Part shown: positions 33,638 through 41,991 of the stretch, one piece after another | Layout: every line of letters starts with the position of its first letter | Numbering within the stretch: position 1 is the first letter of the stretch | Origin: Thermodesulfovibrio yellowstonii DSM 11347 | GTDB taxonomy: Bacteria > Nitrospirota > Thermodesulfovibrionia > Thermodesulfovibrionales > Thermodesulfovibrionaceae | DNA length: 64,000 bases | Direction: 5' to 3' | Assembly (NCBI RefSeq): GCF_000020985.1 | Contig: NC_011296.1 | Location: 310,001-374,000 of the forward strand | Program-made: the position numbers and the translations under genes | Notes under the pieces: model-generated | What the model saw: the letters and a program-made list of their open reading frames with translations, nothing else | Database searches by the model: none | What the model was told of the DNA's origin: nothing

Positions 33638-34576
33638 ATGGATTTTATTGCTGCTTATTTAAAGCTTTCTGAAAGAGAATTTGAAGAAAAAATTGAACAA
33701 GCTTTTGAGATACTAAAAAAATGCACTCTTTGCCCAAGAAACTGTCATGTTGACCGAACCTCAGGTAAAAAAGGAGTATGCAGAGTACTTGATAAACCAT
33801 ATGTTTCAAGCTGGGGACCTCATTTTGGAGAGGAATTACCTCTTGTAGGAAGATACGGCTCAGGAACAATATTTTTTGGATTTTGTAACTTAGCCTGTGT
33901 ATATTGTCAGAACTGGACAATAAGCCATCTTGGAGAGGGTGATGAAATTTCTTATGAGGAGCTTGCTAATATTATGATTTCTCTTCAAAATTCAGGCTGT
34001 CATAATATAAATCTTGTTACTCCAACACATCAAGTCCCACAGATAATTAAATCTATCTATATCGCCAGCAAACAGGGGCTTAAACTTCCCATTGTTTATA
34101 ACTCTGGTGGTTATGAATCCATTGAGACATTGAGAATTCTTGATGGAATAATTGATATTTATATGCCTGATTTTAAATATGCAGATAAAACTCTGGCAGA
34201 AAAATATTCAAAAGTTAAAAATTATCCTGATGTTGCTAAGCAGACACTCAAGGAAATGCATAGACAGGTTGGCGATTTAGTTATAAATGAACAGGGAATA
34301 GCTTTGCGAGGCTTACTTGTTAGACACCTTGTTTTGCCAAATAATATAGCAGGGACAGAGGAAGTGGTGAAATTCATTGCTGAGGAAATCTCTAAAAACA
34401 CCTATATCAACATTATGGATCAATACAGACCCTGCTGGCAGGCAAATGATTATCCAGAAATAAATAGAAGAATAACACGAAAAGAGTTTGAAGATGCTAT
34501 AAATATAGCTTTAAAATACGGATTAACAAGAATTGACTGCCTCATTTATTCAAAGAGACACTACTTCTGGTTTTAA
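33638..34576 (+). CDS. PflX/COG1313-type radical SAM protein
   Basis: A 312-residue radical SAM enzyme related to pyruvate formate-lyase activating enzymes. The cluster motif is CNLACVYC near residue 86 (CX3CX2C). An N-terminal Cys group (CTLCPRNCHVDRTSGKKGVC near 30) may bind a second cluster or metal. Later conserved parts are NLVTPTHQVPQI near 125 and YNSGGYES near 150. The substrate is unknown. Its ATG follows TATGAT and TATAAT -10-like elements by 2-10 bases and has no ribosome binding site, so the mRNA may be nearly leaderless. Its 3' end overlaps the convergent phosphodiesterase. Confidence 0.85.
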   Translation: MDFIAAYLKLSEREFEEKIEQAFEILKKCTLCPRNCHVDRTSGKKGVCRVLDKPYVSSWGPHFGEELPLVGRYGSGTIFFGFCNLACVYCQNWTISHLGEGDEISYEELANIMISLQNSGCHNINLVTPTHQVPQIIKSIYIASKQGLKLPIVYNSGGYESIETLRILDGIIDIYMPDFKYADKTLAEKYSKVKNYPDVAKQTLKEMHRQVGDLVINEQGIALRGLLVRHLVLPNNIAGTEEVVKFIAEEISKNTYINIMDQYRPCWQANDYPEINRRITRKEFEDAINIALKYGLTRIDCLIYSKRHYFWF

Positions 34577-35029
34577 ACTTTCAAGGTCAAGTATTACTGC
34601 TGTTGCCTTTCCGTAAAGCCAACCACATGCCTCACCAGGATTTATAATCAATGTATTATTTAGTTTGCGAATGTCAATCTCATGCATATGTCCATATACT
34701 ATTATGTCAAACTTACCTGAGAGCGTGAGTGCTTCAAGCATCTGAGGTTCATGCATAAGTGCAAACTTTTTACTCTCAATTTCAAATTCTCTTATCTGAG
34801 GCTGAATTCTTTCACCATACATTTTTTTAAGAAGAACTCTATCACCATCATTGTTTCCAAAAACTCCGTAGATTTCACCTTCAAATTCTTTAAAAACTCT
34901 CCATGTAAAAGGAGAAACAAAATCTCCTGCATGAATAATCTTTTTTACATTATGTTTCTTAAAAACTGCCAATGCTTTTCTTATGTTATCCATGTGGTCA
35001 TGTGTATCAGATATAATCCCTATCTTCAT
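34550..35029 (-). CDS. YfcE/MJ0936-family metallophosphodiesterase
   Basis: A 159-residue calcineurin-like phosphoesterase. The metal motifs are all visible: SDTHDHMDNI near residue 8, HAGDF near 37, FGNNDGD near 60, LMHE near 91 and YGHMHEIDI near 112. Family members hydrolyse phosphodiesters of small molecules in vitro; the natural substrate is not known. It overlaps scpA upstream by 23 bases and the radical SAM gene by 27 in convergent orientation. Confidence 0.88.
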   Translation of the reverse strand: MKIGIISDTHDHMDNIRKALAVFKKHNVKKIIHAGDFVSPFTWRVFKEFEGEIYGVFGNNDGDRVLLKKMYGERIQPQIREFEIESKKFALMHEPQMLEALTLSGKFDIIVYGHMHEIDIRKLNNTLIINPGEACGWLYGKATAVILDLESLKPEVVSL

Positions 35030-35714
35030 TTTCCTCCTCCAACTTTATTAAAATTTCACCGAAGGGATTTTTTTGAAAAGCTTTGACAAACTTTAACCTC
35101 AATAATTCCAATAATGCAAGAAAAGTTACTATAATTTCAAGCTTTGAACAATCAGGGCTAAAAAGTTCTTGAAAAGTTATAGATTTTTTAAATTTCAATA
35201 TATTCAAAATCTGCTCAATTTTTTCTTCAATTTTAATGGTTTCCTTTGGAATATATATCTTTGGCTGAGGTTTATCAAGGATTTTTCTTAAGGCTTGGAA
35301 AAGGTCAAATATACTTAATTCTTCAAGAAAAAGCTCTTGTTCCTTTGATGTATTTCTTGAAAAAGCCTTTGACCAAATCTTATATCGCTCTTTAAGAAGC
35401 TGGGAGGCTTCTTTGATTTTTTCATATTCAATTAGTTGTTCAACAAGTTCTTTTCTCGGGTCTTCCTCTTCTTCAGGCTGTTCTTGTTTCGGAAGAAGCA
35501 TTTTTGATTTTATATAAATCAATGTTGCAGCCATGACAAGAAATTCAGAGGCAATCTCAAGGTCAAGCTCTTTCATAAGCTCAAGATATTCAAGATACTG
35601 CTTTGTAATCAAGGCAATGGGGATATCATAGATATCTATTTTATTTTGTTTTATAAGATGAAGAAGTAAATCAAGAGGACCTTCAAATACAGGTAAAGCA
35701 ACCTGAATTATCAT
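35007..35714 (-). CDS. scpA: Segregation and condensation protein ScpA
   Basis: Kleisin that bridges the SMC dimer and ScpB in chromosome condensation. The hallmark N terminus FEGPLDLLLHLIKQNKIDIYDIPIALITKQYLEYL and AATLIYIKSKMLLP are present, and the C-terminal winged helix (SKLEIIVTFLALLELLRLKFVKAFQ) closes the protein. I start at ATG 35714 (235 residues), because TAAAAT lies 8 bases before it and the family starts here. An ATG 18 bases upstream is also in frame. scpB is not adjacent. It is divergent from moeA across a very short gap. Confidence 0.92.
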   Translation of the reverse strand: MIIQVALPVFEGPLDLLLHLIKQNKIDIYDIPIALITKQYLEYLELMKELDLEIASEFLVMAATLIYIKSKMLLPKQEQPEEEEDPRKELVEQLIEYEKIKEASQLLKERYKIWSKAFSRNTSKEQELFLEELSIFDLFQALRKILDKPQPKIYIPKETIKIEEKIEQILNILKFKKSITFQELFSPDCSKLEIIVTFLALLELLRLKFVKAFQKNPFGEILIKLEEENEDRDYI

Positions 35715-35736
35715 GACTAAATATTTTAGCATATTG

Positions 35737-35742
35737 TATAAT
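35737..35742 (+). promoter_or_regulatory. -10 element of moeA placed for a leaderless transcript
   Basis: A consensus TATAAT ends 8 bases before the moeA ATG (35750), so transcription would begin at or next to the start codon. A weak -35 (TGACTA, 35714-35719) lies 17 bases upstream. No Shine-Dalgarno sequence is present. The element sits in the 35-base divergent gap with scpA. Confidence 0.5.
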
Positions 35743-35749
35743 TAATCTC

Positions 35750-36985
35750 ATGCTTGATAAAAAATATCTATTTCCAGAAGATGCGGTAAGGCTTATTTTT
35801 AAACATATTACTCAGAGAAGCCTTTCTTCTGAAATAGTTCCAATTGAAGAGGCATATTCAAGAGTTACTGCAGAAGATATTATATCACCAGAAGACCTTC
35901 CTGGGTTTAATCGTTCAACTGTTGATGGATTTGCTGTGAAGGCATCTGATACATTTGGCGCAAAAGAAAGCTCTCCAGCTTATCTTAAAATCAAAGCTGA
36001 TATACCTATGGGAGCTATTCCAGATTTCTCTCTTTCAAATGGAGAAGCAGCATCAATTGCAACAGGGGGTATGCTTCCTGAAGGAGCAGATGCTGTAGTA
36101 ATGGTTGAGCATGTAAATACGGTATCAGACGATTTAATTGAAGTTTTGAAGGCTGTTTCGCCCGGTGAAAATGTTATATTTCTGGATGAAGATGCAAAGA
36201 AAGGAGAAACTATTATAAAAGCAGGTCATAGGCTTAAGCCTCAGGATATAGGTGCACTCGCTGGATTGGGAATTAAAGATGTAAAGGTTATAAGAAAGCC
36301 TGTGATTTCCATAATTCTCACAGGAGACGAGATAATGCCCCATACAGAAAAGGTCACTCCTGGTAAAGTAAGAGATGTAAATTCTTTCACTCTTGCTGGG
36401 CTATGTTATGAAAATGGTGCAATTCCTTTAAAAATGGGAATTATTAAAGATGATTACAATGAGATTAAAAAAGCTGTTACAAAGGCTTATGAACTGAGTG
36501 ATATAGTGCTTATTACAGGAGGAACATCTGCAGGCACAAAGGATTTAACTGCAAAGATTATTAATGAAATCGGCTTACCAGGAGTGCTTTTTCATGGTGC
36601 TTCAATAAAACCTGGAAAACCTATTATTGGTGGAGTCTGCAATGGGAAACCTGTTTTTGGTTTACCTGGGCATCCTGTTGCTGTTTATATATGTTTTGAG
36701 CTTTTTGTAAAGCCAGTAATTAATTACGTGTTTGGGCTTACTGATAAAAATTTTAAAAAGACAGTAAAAGCAAAGATGTCAAGAAGTATTCATTCTCAGG
36801 CTGGAAGACAGGATTTCATAAGGGTTTATCTTGAAGAGCATAATGGTGAGATATGGGCAACTCCATTACTAAGTAAATCAGGACTTATAATGAGTCTTGT
36901 GAAGGCTCACGGAATTGTTCATATTCCCTCTGAGTTACTTGGCATACTGGAAGGAGAAGAGGTTTTTGTTGAAATTATAGATTAA
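35750..36985 (+). CDS. moeA: Molybdopterin molybdotransferase MoeA
   Basis: Inserts molybdate (or tungstate) into adenylylated molybdopterin, 411 residues. Conserved parts are EDLPGFNRSTVDGFAVKASD near residue 46, GGMLPEGADAVVMVEH near 104, the molybdenum-cofactor binding domain VRDVNSFTLAGLCYENGA near 206, ITGGTSAGTKDLT near 255, and SIKPGKPIIGG with FGLPGHPVAVYICFELFV near 285-315. It works with mobA (20318). Its 3' end touches the convergent SDR gene (4-base overlap). Confidence 0.95.
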   Translation: MLDKKYLFPEDAVRLIFKHITQRSLSSEIVPIEEAYSRVTAEDIISPEDLPGFNRSTVDGFAVKASDTFGAKESSPAYLKIKADIPMGAIPDFSLSNGEAASIATGGMLPEGADAVVMVEHVNTVSDDLIEVLKAVSPGENVIFLDEDAKKGETIIKAGHRLKPQDIGALAGLGIKDVKVIRKPVISIILTGDEIMPHTEKVTPGKVRDVNSFTLAGLCYENGAIPLKMGIIKDDYNEIKKAVTKAYELSDIVLITGGTSAGTKDLTAKIINEIGLPGVLFHGASIKPGKPIIGGVCNGKPVFGLPGHPVAVYICFELFVKPVINYVFGLTDKNFKKTVKAKMSRSIHSQAGRQDFIRVYLEEHNGEIWATPLLSKSGLIMSLVKAHGIVHIPSELLGILEGEEVFVEIID

Positions 36986-37848
36986 TATTTTGCAGCATGA
37001 CTTATTTGTTCTTTATAAGGAGTTGGGCTCCTTTTAAGAATTATTTCCATTGGCAAGGCATCAGGGTTTCCGCACACATTATCTTTCCACATCATTTTAT
37101 ACTGTTCAGAAGCAAAAATTTTCAGCAGTAGCTTCGGAAAAGGAATAAAAATAATATTTTTACCAAGATGTTTTCCAAAATCATGAACTATATCTTTCAA
37201 AGTAACTTTTTCATCTCCACAGAGTTCAAAAATTCCCTGCCCATTGTAATCAATCGCTTTAAGAAAACATTCTACAACATCCCTTACATCAACTGGCTGA
37301 AAATAGTAGTTACGAATATCAGGAAATAATAAAAATGGCAGATTATTTAAAATTGTCCTTAGTTTTACAAAAAGAAGCTGTTCATGACCTATTATAAATG
37401 ATGGACGTAGTATTACAAATGGAATTCCTGTTTTTATAAGCTCTTTTTCAGCTTTAAGTTTTGTAATATGATACTTTGATGGAGCTTTTTCTCCGACTCC
37501 AAGAGCGCTCATATGTATTATTTTTTCAACGGAAAAATCCTTTAAAGTTTCATAAAGCACTTTAGAATACTCATAATGGACTTTTTCAAAGGTATCTGAC
37601 TTTTTTTCTTGAATAATTCCGATAAGATGAATAACATATTGAGGATTTATAACTTCTATTATCTTCCTCAGCTCTTTTTTATTGTTAAACTCTTTAAGTT
37701 GATATATTTTTGGTTTTTCTCCGAATAAAGCTTTAGCTTTTGTAGAATTTCTAACAATTAGATGAATATCATAGGACTTTTGGAGGGCTTCATTTACAAT
37801 ATATCTACCAACAAAACCCGTTGCACCTGTAATAAGCAGTTTTTTCAT
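36982..37848 (-). CDS. NAD(P)-dependent epimerase/dehydratase family protein (atypical SDR)
   Basis: A 288-residue Rossmann protein. The nucleotide-binding motif ITGATGFVGRYIV is at residue 5; IHLIGI near 74 and SALGVGEKAPSKYHITKLKAE near 116 contain the YxxxK-like pair. The profile resembles the NDUFA9-like and complex-I-associated atypical SDRs rather than sugar epimerases. The substrate is unknown. Its start lies 12 bases after the terminator hairpin of hsp20, so it probably depends on readthrough or a promoter inside that region. Confidence 0.82.
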   Translation of the reverse strand: MKKLLITGATGFVGRYIVNEALQKSYDIHLIVRNSTKAKALFGEKPKIYQLKEFNNKKELRKIIEVINPQYVIHLIGIIQEKKSDTFEKVHYEYSKVLYETLKDFSVEKIIHMSALGVGEKAPSKYHITKLKAEKELIKTGIPFVILRPSFIIGHEQLLFVKLRTILNNLPFLLFPDIRNYYFQPVDVRDVVECFLKAIDYNGQGIFELCGDEKVTLKDIVHDFGKHLGKNIIFIPFPKLLLKIFASEQYKMMWKDNVCGNPDALPMEIILKRSPTPYKEQISHAAKY

Positions 37849-37849
37849 A

Positions 37850-37877
37850 AAAATTAAAAGGAGGGCTTGAGCCCTCC
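37850..37877 (-). terminator. Intrinsic terminator of hsp20
   Basis: On the minus strand GGAGGGC and GCCCTCC form a 7-bp stem with a TCAA loop, followed by TTTTAATTTTT. It lies 8 bases after the hsp20 stop codon and immediately before the SDR start. Confidence 0.8.
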
Positions 37878-37884
37878 ACCTTTC

Positions 37885-38373
37885 TTATTCAATTTGAAGT
37901 TTCCTTTCCTTTTTCTTAGCTTCTTCAGTCTTTGGAATTCTTATCTCAAGCACGCCTTTTTCAAATTTTGCTTTTGCTTTATCTGTCTGAACATCTACAG
38001 GAAGTCTGAAAGTTCTTGAGAATGAGCCATATGAACGTTCATATCTGTAGTAGTCTTTCTTTTCTACTTTTTCCTCTTTCTTCTTCTCACCAGAGATGGT
38101 GAGGTAGTCATCTGTAATTTTAACTTCAATATCTTCTTTATTGATTCCTGGAAGTTCTGCCTTGACAACAAGGTCATCACCTTCTTCATATATATCTACT
38201 GCTGGAGAGACAATCTCAGCTTCCTCTCTCAATCTTGGAACAAAGGACCTGAATAGAGAAAAAGGTCTTCTCATGACCTCATCAAAGAGTCTCTCAATCT
38301 CCTCAAAGGGAGAAAGAACAGATGGTTCAACTCTTACTACATCTTTTGTCTCTTTTCTGGTCATGGCTAACAC
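37885..38373 (-). CDS. Hsp20/alpha-crystallin family small heat shock protein
   Basis: A 162-residue ATP-independent chaperone. The alpha-crystallin domain spans about residues 48-148 (VDIYEEGDDLVVKAELPGINKEDIEVKI; YGSFSRTFRLPVDVQTDKAKAKFEKGVLEIRIPK), followed by a short tail. It is monocistronic, with a sigma-70 promoter, a palindrome at the transcription start, ribosome binding site AGGAGG and its own terminator. This suggests stress control by a repressor. Confidence 0.93.
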   Translation of the reverse strand: MLAMTRKETKDVVRVEPSVLSPFEEIERLFDEVMRRPFSLFRSFVPRLREEAEIVSPAVDIYEEGDDLVVKAELPGINKEDIEVKITDDYLTISGEKKKEEKVEKKDYYRYERSYGSFSRTFRLPVDVQTDKAKAKFEKGVLEIRIPKTEEAKKKERKLQIE

Positions 38374-38388
38374 CTCCTTTTAAAGTAG

Positions 38389-38402
38389 TAGTATTGATAC
38401 TA
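38389..38402. promoter_or_regulatory. Palindromic operator candidate before hsp20
   Basis: TAGTAT and ATACTA flank a TG centre, a perfect 6-bp dyad positioned at about +2 to +15 relative to the predicted start. A bound repressor there would block transcription. It does not match CIRCE or HAIR sequences. Confidence 0.45.
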
Positions 38403-38410
38403 TTTGACTA

Positions 38411-38440
38411 AATTTATCATTAAAAATTCATATTTGTCAA
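38411..38440 (-). promoter_or_regulatory. Sigma-70 promoter of hsp20
   Basis: On the minus strand a consensus TTGACA (38440-38435) and TAAATT (38416-38411) are 18 bases apart. The predicted start falls near 38404, leaving a 30-base leader with AGGAGG before the ATG. Confidence 0.6.
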
Positions 38441-38472
38441 GAGGTATTGCCAAAATTTTTATATAATCTATA

Positions 38473-39495
38473 TCAAGCTAAAATAATCTTACCTGAGCTT
38501 TTTTCAATAATTTCCCCTATGATAGCTGATTGAATTCCAGAGGAGTTTAGTCTTGAAATCAGAGTATCTGTTCTATCTGAAGGGACAGAAATAAGAAGTC
38601 CACCAGAGGTTTGAGGGTCTGATAATATATCAAGTGTTATGGGGTCTGTGTTCCCTATTTCAACTAATTTTGAACAATAGTTTACATTTCGTCTTCCGCC
38701 TGCTGGAACAATACCCATTGAAGCAAATTCATAAACGCGTGGAAGCAATGGAACTTTATTTTTCCATAATTTTATTGTTACCTTGCTTGATTTTGCAAGT
38801 TCAAGAGCATGCCCTAAAAGTCCAAATCCTGTAATATCAGTACAGGCATTTACCCCAATATTCATCATAACTTCTGATGCTGTTTTATTAAGTAAAGCCA
38901 TTGTTTGAGTAAGAATTTTTGCAGTATCATGGTCAAGAAGTTTTCCCTTAAGAGCTGTTGACAGTATTCCTGTGCCTATAGGCTTTGTTAAAATAAGAAC
39001 ATCTCCTGTTTTTGCACCTTTATTTGTAACAAATCTGTCTGGATGGACAATTCCTGTAGCTGCGATTCCATATTTTATCTCAGGGTCATCAATGCTGTGT
39101 CCACCTATCATTAAAGCTTCTGCTTCACTTAGTTTATCTGCACCACCTTTTAAAATATCTCTTAGAATTGATTTATCCATCTCATTTATCGGAAAACAAA
39201 CAATATTAAGGGCTAAAATAGGCTTTGCACCAACTGCGTATATATCACTCAATGCATTTGCAACTGCAATCTGTCCGAAATCGTAAGGATTGTCAACAAT
39301 AGGAGTAAAAAAATCAACACTTTGCACAACTGCAAGGTCTTCTTTTAAACGATAAATCCCTGCATCAGACCAATCTTCAGAGCCGACAAGAAGATTTGGG
39401 TCCGTTGGTAGAGAAAGATATTTTAATATTTCTTCAAGGTCCCCAGGACCGATCTTTGCTGCTCAGCCAGCAGCCTTAACTTTTTCTGTAAGCAC
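38473..39495 (-). CDS. selD: Selenide, water dikinase (SelD), selenoprotein with in-frame UGA
   Basis: Makes selenophosphate from selenide and ATP, the selenium donor for Sec-tRNA. The protein of 340 residues starts at GTG 39495 (AAAGGAG upstream). Its active site reads AAG-U-AAKIGPGDL, where codon 11 (39465-39463) is TGA in the place of the catalytic Cys/Sec, followed three residues later by the conserved Lys. The frame continues through IGGHSIDDPEIKYG and DITGFGLLGHALE, both typical of SelD. A hairpin follows the UGA. Ordinary gene callers would start it late at Met 57 (39327) and lose the active site. Confidence 0.93.
39438..39450 (-). promoter_or_regulatory. SECIS-like hairpin after the selD UGA
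   Basis: On the gene strand GGTCC and GGACC pair around a TGG loop. The loop lies 17 bases after the UGA and has G as its second base, within the spacing and loop rules known for bacterial SECIS elements. The stem is only five pairs, so SelB recognition is inferred. Confidence 0.5.
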
Positions 39496-39603
39496 CTATT
39501 TAACTCCTTTTGCTTATTAACTTTTCAATTTTACCATAATTAAACTAATTTGCCTATACTCCTGAATTTGCCATTTAATGTTCTTATTTGATAACATTAA
39601 AAA

Positions 39604-40599
39604 ATGAGATTATGGAAAGCCGTAGGCATTGTTTTTCTCATTTATTTTCTATTTTTAACCCTTTATGTAACAATAGAACTCACAAAACCTATAAACATTT
39701 CAGAGGATACAGAAGTTTATATTCCAAAGGGTGCAAGTTTTTCATACATAGCAAAAATTTTTAAAGAAAAGGGCATTATAAGGAATGAAACAGTTTTTAT
39801 AATTATAGGAAGAATTTATGGAATTGAAAGAAAAGCACGAGCCGGGTATTATCTGTTCAAAAAAGAGATGACAGTTCTTGATGTTATTAAAAAACTGCTT
39901 GAAGGCAAGATAACAGAATATACAGTTACAATTATTGAGGGTGATAGTTTATATGAGATTGCTAATAAATTAGGAAGTATAAATTCTGATTTTAAAAATC
40001 AACTATTTACACTTGCCTATGATAGAGATTTTCTTAATTCTTTAAAAATAGAAGCTCCCTCTTTAGAAGGATATCTTTTCCCAGATACTTACAATATTCC
40101 CAAAGGCTTAGAGCTTGAAGAGATTGTAAAACTGATGGTAAAGAGATTCTGGGAAGTTTATGATTCAAAATTAATAGAGAAAACAAAAAAAATTGGATGG
40201 ACAATAAATGAGGTGGTTACACTTGCCTCAATAATTGAAAAGGAAGCGAAGTTAGATGAAGAAAAACCTTTAATTTCAGCAGTTTATCATAACAGATTAA
40301 AAATTGGCATGCCTCTTCAGGCAGATCCAACAGCAATTTATGGTATTAAAAGATACAAAGATGGAGTTACAAAAAAGGATCTTAAAAACAAGTCTCCGTA
40401 TAATACTTATCTGGTAAAAGGACTTCCACCCGGACCTATTGCATCACCTGGATTAAAATCAATTTTAGCGGCACTTTCTCCTGCTAAGGTTTCATATCTT
40501 TATTTTGTTTCTCGTGGAGATGGAAGTCATGAGTTTTCAGTTGATTATAAAAAACATGTATCAGTTATAAATCAACTAAAAGGAAACAAACTTGATTAA
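39604..40599 (+). CDS. mltG: Endolytic murein transglycosylase MltG
   Basis: Membrane-anchored enzyme that cuts growing glycan strands, 331 residues. One N-terminal membrane helix (about 5-24) precedes a LysM-like region and the YceG domain. The catalytic Glu is in TLASIIEKEAKLDEEKPLISAVYHNRL near residue 205, followed by MPLQADPTAIYG and KSPYNTYLVKGLPPGPIASPG. Its stop codon overlaps the TTG start of ispG. It is divergent from selD across 108 bases. Confidence 0.92.
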   Translation: MRLWKAVGIVFLIYFLFLTLYVTIELTKPINISEDTEVYIPKGASFSYIAKIFKEKGIIRNETVFIIIGRIYGIERKARAGYYLFKKEMTVLDVIKKLLEGKITEYTVTIIEGDSLYEIANKLGSINSDFKNQLFTLAYDRDFLNSLKIEAPSLEGYLFPDTYNIPKGLELEEIVKLMVKRFWEVYDSKLIEKTKKIGWTINEVVTLASIIEKEAKLDEEKPLISAVYHNRLKIGMPLQADPTAIYGIKRYKDGVTKKDLKNKSPYNTYLVKGLPPGPIASPGLKSILAALSPAKVSYLYFVSRGDGSHEFSVDYKKHVSVINQLKGNKLD

Positions 40600-41641
40600 A
40601 AGAAGGCAAACAAGAAGAATTTATGTTGGTGGTGTTTCTATCGGAGATGGAGCTCCAGTCCGTGTTCAATCAATGACAAAAACAGATACAAGAAATATTA
40701 AGGCGACTATAAGACAGATAAAACAGCTTGAACTTGCAGGTTGTGAAATAGTAAGAGTTGCAGTTCCTGATATTACTGCTGCAAAGGTTTTGGGAGAAAT
40801 AAAAAAAAGAATAAAGATTCCAATGATTGCAGACATACATTTTAATTATAAGCTTGCTCTTGAGGCAATCAAGCAGGGAGTTGATGGGTTAAGAATAAAT
40901 CCTGGCAATATAGGAGCGAAATGGAAAGTAAGGGAAGTCATTACTGCTGCAAAGGATAGGAAAATACCAATAAGAATAGGAGTTAATGCAGGTTCTCTAC
41001 CAAAAGATTTAATTGAAAAATACGGGCATCCAACTCATGAAGCAATGGTTGAAGCAGCAGAAAGACATATTGAGATTCTTGAAGAACTTGATTTTCATGA
41101 TATTAAAGTTTCGCTGAAAGCATCAGATGTAATGAAAACAGTTGAAGCATACAGACTTTTTAGTAGCAAGCATGATTATCCTCTTCATATTGGAATTACA
41201 GAAACAGGTCCTGTGCCTGAAGGTGTTGTGAAGAGTTCTATTGGTATAGGTTTGCTTCTTCTTGAAGGTATTGGTGATACAATAAGAGTCTCTCTAACAG
41301 ATTCTCCAGTGGTTGAAGTTAATGTTGCATATGAGATATTGAGAGTAACAGGCTTTAGAGAAAAGGGAGTTGAGATAATAAGTTGCCCAACCTGTGGAAG
41401 ATGTGAGGTTAATATAAAGAAAATGGTAAAGCAGGTTAAAAATGCACTTAGAAATGTAAAAGAACCTATCAAGGTAGCTGTCATGGGGTGTTCGGTAAAT
41501 GGTCCTGGAGAGGCTAAAGAGGCAGATTTCGGAATTGCTGGAGGAAAAGGTCAAGGCATAGTTTTTGTAAAAGGCAAAATTTTAAAAACTGTAAAAGAAA
41601 CTGAACTTGTGAATGCTTTAATTGAAGAGATTAGGAAATAA
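40592..41641 (+). CDS. ispG: (E)-4-hydroxy-3-methylbut-2-enyl-diphosphate synthase
   Basis: Fe-S enzyme of the methylerythritol phosphate isoprenoid pathway, 349 residues. It has VRVQSMTKTDT near residue 23, the TIM-barrel stretch IADIHFNYKLALEA near 79 and the cluster-binding Cys in SCPTCGRC near 265 and MGCSVNGPGEA near 299. Translation must begin at TTG 40592 (AAAGGAAA 7 bases upstream), as no earlier or nearby ATG exists; this overlaps the end of mltG. Confidence 0.96.
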   Translation: MIKRRQTRRIYVGGVSIGDGAPVRVQSMTKTDTRNIKATIRQIKQLELAGCEIVRVAVPDITAAKVLGEIKKRIKIPMIADIHFNYKLALEAIKQGVDGLRINPGNIGAKWKVREVITAAKDRKIPIRIGVNAGSLPKDLIEKYGHPTHEAMVEAAERHIEILEELDFHDIKVSLKASDVMKTVEAYRLFSSKHDYPLHIGITETGPVPEGVVKSSIGIGLLLLEGIGDTIRVSLTDSPVVEVNVAYEILRVTGFREKGVEIISCPTCGRCEVNIKKMVKQVKNALRNVKEPIKVAVMGCSVNGPGEAKEADFGIAGGKGQGIVFVKGKILKTVKETELVNALIEEIRK

Positions 41642-41706
41642 CTGTTACTTGCTAAAAATATGTTTTTCAGGATAAAATTAAATATTAAACTTTAACGGAG
41701 GAGAAG

Positions 41707-41907
41707 ATGAAAGAGAAAATTCATCCTGAATACAAAGAAGCAAAGGTTGTATGTGCCTGTGGTGAAACATTTGTTACGCGTTCAACAAAGCCTGTAATTA
41801 AGGTGGATATTTGTTCTAAATGCCATCCATTTTATACAGGAAAACAGAAAATTGTTGACACAGAGGGTAGAGTAGAGAAGTTCATGAAGAAATACAGTAA
41901 AAAATAG
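41707..41907 (+). CDS. rpmE: Large ribosomal subunit protein bL31 (zinc form)
   Basis: A 66-residue ribosomal protein. The zinc-binding cysteines are C16 and C18 (CACGETF) and C37 and C40 ([10 protein letters not shown]), and the C-terminal [10 protein letters not shown] motif is intact. The Cys-containing form suggests zinc-replete growth or lack of a zinc-free paralogue, though other copies cannot be excluded. GGAGGAG precedes the ATG, and a strong terminator follows. Confidence 0.97.
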   Translation: MKEKIHPEYKEAKVVCACGETFVTRSTKPVIKVDICSKCHPFYTGKQKIVDTEGRVEKFMKKYSKK

Positions 41908-41925
41908 ATATAGAACTTTTGTATA

Positions 41926-41965
41926 GGGGTTAGAACTGAATTTTCCTTTTTCTAACCCCTTTTTA
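41926..41965 (+). terminator. Intrinsic terminator after rpmE
   Basis: GGGGTTAGAA (41926-41935) pairs perfectly with TTCTAACCCC (41950-41959) across a 14-base loop, followed by TTTTTATTTT. It lies 18 bases after the rpmE stop. Confidence 0.85.
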
Positions 41966-41991
41966 TTTTGGAATATAAGGAGCATCAATAT

